Positions 20,663 to 24,898 of a stretch of 24,898 bases of DNA are shown here, piece by piece. Made by a program: the position numbers and the translations under genes. Position 1 is the stretch's first letter. Each line of letters starts with the position of its first letter. The notes under the pieces are model-generated. The model did not search any database. It saw only the letters and a program-made list of their open reading frames with translations, and was not told the origin of the DNA. Origin of the DNA: JBGSMF01 sp041740315 (GTDB lineage: Bacteria > Chloroflexota > Anaerolineae > Fen-1058). The stretch is taken from contig JBGSMF010000147.1 of the NCBI GenBank assembly GCA_041740315.1, forward strand, positions 1 to 24,898, read 5' to 3'.

Positions 20663-23600
20663 AGTCTTCCGTCGTTGACTGCCGGTCGGACAAAGCCTGG
20701 TACAGGCGCGCGTTAACAATGGCCATAGCGGCATGATCAGCCAAAGCCTGCGCCTGGTGCGCATGGTCAAGCGTAAAGGCATTGAGCTCAAAGCTATCCA
20801 GGTAAATGACGCCTATCACCGTCCCTCGGGCTATAATCGGAATGCCCATAGTCGCCCTAACTTTGTGAGCGCCGATCGAGTCTAGCATTTCGCGCGGGTA
20901 GGTGGAGGAATCTTGCATGTCGGCCAGTAAAATGGGTTGGGCGGTGAGCATAATCTGGCTTGTCAGCGGCAGGCTATCTATGGCAACTTTTTTCATTAGA
21001 TTATCTAAAGTGGGAAAACCCGACATGGCATGCACAACCAGGTCGCCATTGGCAATTAGCCCCACCGAGCCTTGGTCATATTCGACGACGCGCCTGAGTT
21101 GATCGAGCAGGCGGTGCAGCACCTCGTCCAAATTCAGGCTGGCGCTGACAATCGCCGCCATTTCGCGCAGGGTCTCGGCAATAACACGCTGGCGCCGCTC
21201 CGATTCGAACAGGGTGGCATTTTCTAGCGCCAGGGCCGCCTGGTCTGCCAACATTGTCAGCACTTGCACTTCTTCGTTGGTGAACTGGTGCTGAACTCCA
21301 GCAAAGGCCACGTTGAGCACGGCCAGGGTGCGCTCGGAACGCTTGATGGGAATACTGGCGATGGCTGTCAGGTTCCAGATGTGTGGATGGTCCGCCGCGG
21401 CATGAAACTGGGAAGGGTCGTTGACAACGAGCGGCTTGCCGCCGCGAGCAACGCAAGCCGTTATTCCATCCTTTCGAGCCGGCACATCAAACTCGGCTTT
21501 GTAGCGGTAATGGCTGCGCACCGCCGATAGGGTCACTTGATCTTGGTCCGGATCATAGCGATAGAGGCGGACATCGGTAGCGTTGATCAGCCGCTGCACA
21601 TTTTCAGCCACCACGTACATAATTTCGATTGGGTCGAGCACGGCTCCCACCTGCATGCTGGCCCGCTGCAAAATGGTCAGCTCGGCAATGCGCTGCTGAA
21701 CTTGCTGATAAGATTTGATGTTCTGAATGGTCAGCATTACCTGGGGAGCAAGTTGGCTCAACAACTCTAGTTCCTCTTGACCAAACTTGCCGGGGGCATA
21801 GGCCTGTAGGCTAACAGCGCCGCTGGCCTGCCCATGCAGGAAAAGCGGTAGCCCCAGCCACGACTGCGGCAAATCGCCAATCAACACACCCTGCACCGGC
21901 AACGTTAGGCGCTCTTGCTGCATGTCTGATACTATCAGAGGCTTGCCAGTTCTAACAACGTGCGCTCCCAGGCTCTCGGACGCCAACTCTACCTGAAACA
22001 TTTGATACGCCCCATGATCAACCAGCTCACAATGCAAGTATTGGCCGTTGGGGTCAAGCATGTAAACAACCAGAGCCTCTACATCGAACAAGGGAGACAA
22101 TTCTCGATACAGCGCCTGAACCATGGGGCCAAGTTCCAAGCTGGCAACCAGCGCATTGCCAACCCGCTGCAGGGCAGCCAATCGCTCGGCGCGCTGGCGG
22201 CTGCCGGCCAGCAGCCGCGAGTTTTCAATAGCAATGGCTGCCTGGCTGGCGAAAATGCCCAGCAGGTGGGCATCGGCGGAGGTGAAAGGAGCGCCGTCTA
22301 CTCTGTTGGCCACACGCACGGTTCCTATGCACTGCTCGCCCACCCATAACGGCGAAACCATTAGGTTGCGCTCGTTCAATTCTACAATTAGATCGCGCTC
22401 AATCTCTGGGTTGGCTTGGGCATCTTGGGCAAGATCATTCGCGATGATGGTTTCCCCGCGTTTCCAGGGAGGGGGCAGGAGAGGTGAACGAGGCCAGCGG
22501 TAACGCGCCACCTGATCGGAACGCAGCCCATAGGCAGGGGCTTGCATGACCACCATCTTGGCGATCGGGTCATACAGCACAATGCCGCATTGCTCCACGC
22601 CCAACAATCGGGCCATTTGGGCCGTGAGCCGGCCATAAAGTTCAGTTTGGTCGGTGATCAAGCCAAAGACCTGAGACAACTGGTACAACCCATCTAGCTC
22701 ACGCAAGCGCCGTTGGGTCTCTTGATGCAAGCGAGCGTTGACCAAGATGACGGCCAATTGACCGGCCAGGGCCTTGATCGCTTCGATATCGTCTGGCTCA
22801 AAGGCCGCCAGGCGGCGGCTCTTGAGATCCAGCAACCCAACCACCTGATTCGTCGCTTGGCAAATGGGAACGCACAATTCGGAACGGGCATCCATAACGA
22901 TTGGGGCATAGTGTGGATTAGCGCTAATATCTGGCACATAAATCACCTGCCCTTCCGTAGCCGCCTCGCTCAACAAGCTCTGAACAGGTTCCAAGCTTAT
23001 CGGGTGGCTTAACCAGGAGGGCAACGGACCGCCAGCATAGCCTACAACGTGGATCAACCCGGCCGCCTGATCTACAACAGCCGTCAGCACATAATCAAAC
23101 CAGAGTTGCTTGTGCAATTCTTCGGCAACTTGACGGAGTAAATAAAAGCCATCTAGGGTTGCGGTGGCTTGGCGTCCGATCTCATTGATGATATGCAAGC
23201 GGCTGGCCGCGCGGGCGGCGCGTTCTTGGGCCAGGGCGCGCTCGATCGCCGCCGAGAGCTGCTTGGCAACTGTGACCAGCAGGCGCAGGTCACTTGCGGA
23301 AAAGGCCGCTGGCTGTCGGCTTTCTACATTGATCACGCCAAAAACCCGATCTCCAGTATGCAGTGGCGCAGCCATCTCGGAACGGACATCGGGAGCCAGT
23401 TGGGTATAGTGTTGTTCGGCGCGCACATCTGCCACGACCAGGGGTGCTGCCGTCGCCGCGACGCGCCCGGTGATTCCCTGACCCAAGGGGATCGTCAATT
23501 CCATTGATCTGGCGGGCAAGCCCTGATAAGAAGGATGCGGGCGCAATACACCAGCGGCTTGATCTAGCAATAAAAAACCCAAGTTATCGCTGTAGAGATT

Positions 23601-24695
23601 GGCTGCAATGACACAAGTAGCCTGGCGAAGCAAGCTATCAACATCGTTGGCAGTGGCGCTGGCCACCGCGATCTCATGCAGCAGCATCAATTCACTGAGC
23701 TGCTGATGGGTCTGCACATACAGTTCAGCGTTTTCCAGCGCTGCGGCCAGTTGCCCGGCAACAATCTCTATCACGGTAGCATCTGCCGCCGAAAATGCTC
23801 CCAGCGCCTCACATTCCAGGTTCAGCACGCCAATCACACTGTCGCTGCGCTTGATCGGCACAGCCAGTTCAGAGCCGCGCGGCCAGCCTTCCCAACTCAG
23901 GTAATACGAGTCTTTGCGAACGTTGTTAGACAAGTAACTCTGGCCAGCGCGCGCAACAAGCCCCACGATGCCCCGTTCAATTGATTGGCGATAGTTGGTG
24001 GGCAAAAAAGCGACATTCGAGCCAGCAGCGCCTTGCAAGACCAACTCGCGCCGCTTTTCATCGAGCATGGTCACATGAACAATGGTGCAGTCAAACTGCT
24101 CGGCAACCGCGTCAGCCACAAGCTGGGCGAGCTGGTCGGCGCTGCGAGCCCGGGAAAGGCGCCATGTCACATTATGCACCAGGTTCAAAAGCTCGCTGTG
24201 TTGGCGCTGGAGTTTGTGCAGGCGGGCGTTTTCAACTACCAAGGCCGCCTGGTTGGTCAACACCTGGCAAGATTCGATCTCGGCATCGTGCCACAGCCGC
24301 GCCTGCCGGGTTTCACACAACTCGATCAAGCCAACTGCCAGATCGTGCACCACCATGGGAATTTTGAGCATGGCTTTATAGTCCATGGCGGCCAACCTGG
24401 CACGGTCGGACATGTCAGCATCGGGGCTGTCGGCATAGACCACATAGGCCCGCTTTTCCACCAGGCAACGCCACGTAGCAGGGAATTCGCTCAGGTCATA
24501 GATTGTACCCAACTCGCTTTGCTGCTCTTGGGAGGCGATTTCTGGGCTGTAGTATTCGGCTACTACACTAGTCTGACCAATAGCCGGATCCCAATCATAC
24601 ATCCGCGCGCTGGTCACATCTACGGCCTGACCAATTTGGCTAATTGCCTGGCGGCAAATATCTTCGTATTCCAGGCTTTGAATAGCAGGTTTCAT
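20643..24695 (-). CDS. Eight-GAF-domain sensor protein without output domain
   Basis: 1350 residues built of eight consecutive GAF domains with a period of about 165 residues: roughly 8-157, 165-324, 335-487, 500-655, 666-828, 838-993, 1003-1163 and 1172-1333. Each closes with the same signature (variants of AALALENARL: VVENARLH, ALENAELY, ILVNARLH, IAIENSRLL, LALENATLF, AIVNARLY), and most contain a SELAVPI/GVLNL-type core. GAF domains bind small ligands or mediate signalling contacts; which ligand cannot be told, and no bilin-type cysteine stands out. There is no kinase, cyclase or DNA-binding domain and no membrane helix. The final six residues (SVDPKF) and the stop come from a MITE; the reconstructed original end is TTED. 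The downstream REC-kinase gene is the likely partner. Confidence 0.9.
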   Translation of the reverse strand: MKPAIQSLEYEDICRQAISQIGQAVDVTSARMYDWDPAIGQTSVVAEYYSPEIASQEQQSELGTIYDLSEFPATWRCLVEKRAYVVYADSPDADMSDRARLAAMDYKAMLKIPMVVHDLAVGLIELCETRQARLWHDAEIESCQVLTNQAALVVENARLHKLQRQHSELLNLVHNVTWRLSRARSADQLAQLVADAVAEQFDCTIVHVTMLDEKRRELVLQGAAGSNVAFLPTNYRQSIERGIVGLVARAGQSYLSNNVRKDSYYLSWEGWPRGSELAVPIKRSDSVIGVLNLECEALGAFSAADATVIEIVAGQLAAALENAELYVQTHQQLSELMLLHEIAVASATANDVDSLLRQATCVIAANLYSDNLGFLLLDQAAGVLRPHPSYQGLPARSMELTIPLGQGITGRVAATAAPLVVADVRAEQHYTQLAPDVRSEMAAPLHTGDRVFGVINVESRQPAAFSASDLRLLVTVAKQLSAAIERALAQERAARAASRLHIINEIGRQATATLDGFYLLRQVAEELHKQLWFDYVLTAVVDQAAGLIHVVGYAGGPLPSWLSHPISLEPVQSLLSEAATEGQVIYVPDISANPHYAPIVMDARSELCVPICQATNQVVGLLDLKSRRLAAFEPDDIEAIKALAGQLAVILVNARLHQETQRRLRELDGLYQLSQVFGLITDQTELYGRLTAQMARLLGVEQCGIVLYDPIAKMVVMQAPAYGLRSDQVARYRWPRSPLLPPPWKRGETIIANDLAQDAQANPEIERDLIVELNERNLMVSPLWVGEQCIGTVRVANRVDGAPFTSADAHLLGIFASQAAIAIENSRLLAGSRQRAERLAALQRVGNALVASLELGPMVQALYRELSPLFDVEALVVYMLDPNGQYLHCELVDHGAYQMFQVELASESLGAHVVRTGKPLIVSDMQQERLTLPVQGVLIGDLPQSWLGLPLFLHGQASGAVSLQAYAPGKFGQEELELLSQLAPQVMLTIQNIKSYQQVQQRIAELTILQRASMQVGAVLDPIEIMYVVAENVQRLINATDVRLYRYDPDQDQVTLSAVRSHYRYKAEFDVPARKDGITACVARGGKPLVVNDPSQFHAAADHPHIWNLTAIASIPIKRSERTLAVLNVAFAGVQHQFTNEEVQVLTMLADQAALALENATLFESERRQRVIAETLREMAAIVSASLNLDEVLHRLLDQLRRVVEYDQGSVGLIANGDLVVHAMSGFPTLDNLMKKVAIDSLPLTSQIMLTAQPILLADMQDSSTYPREMLDSIGAHKVRATMGIPIIARGTVIGVIYLDSFELNAFTLDHAHQAQALADHAAMAIVNARLYQALSDRQSTTEDSVDPKF

Positions 24696-24721
24696 AATCC
24701 CAAACTGGCTCTCAGGCTACC

Positions 24722-24727
24722 ATTATA
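24722..24727 (-). promoter_or_regulatory. -10 box upstream of the eight-GAF gene
   Basis: A perfect TATAAT on the - strand (24722-24727) lies 26 bases before the ATG at 24695. The best -35 at 17-base spacing is weak (TTTCAA, 24745-24750). It may be the promoter of the whole - strand block. Confidence 0.5.
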
Positions 24728-24780
24728 CCCAACTTGGCGGATAATTGAAAGTTGTTTGCGGTTTCACTACCGTACACTTT

Positions 24781-24898
24781 TTCATTCTGCCACGAACACC
24801 TGCACTGCGCGCAGGCGCAGGTTTCACGAATTAGCACGAAAAAGACAGAGCAAATTAGTGGAATTCGTGCAATTCGTGGCTAAAAATCTCGGCATTGT
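24781..24898. repeat. Intergenic repeat tract with CACGAATT / AATTCGTG units
   Basis: This end stretch holds CACGAATT (24825-24832), CACGAA (24835-24840) and two AATTCGTG units (24862-24869 and 24871-24878) in inverted orientation, with ATTAGTG and TGGCTAAAAAT around them. A GC-rich palindrome, CTGCGCGCAG, lies near 24805-24815. No gene is visible from 24728 to the window end. From memory such degenerate TTCGTG tracts are common between genes in this kind of genome; their role is unknown. Confidence 0.45.

Noticed and set aside
1..24898. CRISPR arrays, tRNA or rRNA genes, phage structural genes
   Set aside because: No regularly spaced repeats with unique spacers, no recognisable tRNA or rRNA sequence and no phage-type protein was seen on either strand.

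Overview
The window reads as a chromosomal stretch from a moderately GC-rich bacterium, most likely a member of the Chloroflexota (Anaerolineae or Caldilineae type). The pointers are a secreted DUF11 protein ending in an LPLV-type tail, a very long GAF-only protein, a zinc-ribbon/TPR membrane protein with a proline-rich linker, a solute-binding/VWA fusion, a menaquinone-type UbiE/MenG methyltransferase, and many small palindromic elements between genes. The lineage is inferred from gene types, not from a marker gene. No rRNA, tRNA, CRISPR array or phage structural gene was found.

Layout. 1-1620: the end of a DUF11 surface protein, then a decayed zone with the N-terminal stub of an ISAzo13-type transposase that itself carries a 91-bp TA-flanked element. 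1622-2982: a complete ubiE/menG gene (- strand) with a well-placed, possibly leaderless promoter, facing an inverted C-terminal ubiE fragment (+ strand); a 103-bp mobile palindrome with an 8-bp target duplication lies between them. 2991-4365: a small basic protein and a gluzincin metalloprotease lipoprotein (- strand). 4715-7161 (+): a tightly packed run of site-2 protease, HD protein, TyrA-like dehydrogenase and GIY-YIG protein. 7207-9680 (+): a GT4 glycosyltransferase overlapping a Wzm-type ABC-2 permease, then a small hypothetical protein.

From 24695 down to 9723 all eleven genes lie on the - strand. In transcription order they are: an eight-GAF protein, a REC-histidine kinase, PspA/IM30, a membrane-anchored solute-binding-like protein, a solute-binding/VWA fusion, a zinc-ribbon/TPR membrane protein, a two-helix coiled-coil membrane protein, an NfeD-like protein, an SPFH/stomatin protein, a GNAT acetyltransferase and a LivK-type binding lipoprotein. 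A hairpin plus T-run terminator closes the block. PspA, NfeD and SPFH proteins are known partners in membrane homeostasis. Their union with a VWA/solute-binding pair and an adjacent GAF/REC-kinase pair is the best candidate here for an uncharacterised envelope-sensing system.

The other strong theme is small non-autonomous mobile elements whose insertion can be reconstructed exactly. One 91-bp element sits in the transposase stub as an in-frame 31-codon insertion. A second 91-bp copy with the same ends but a different interior lies between the SPFH and GNAT genes. A 112-bp element with an AGTCT duplication replaced the stop codon of the eight-GAF gene and added six residues. The 103-bp element has GTAA ends and an 8-bp duplication, as IS66-family elements do.
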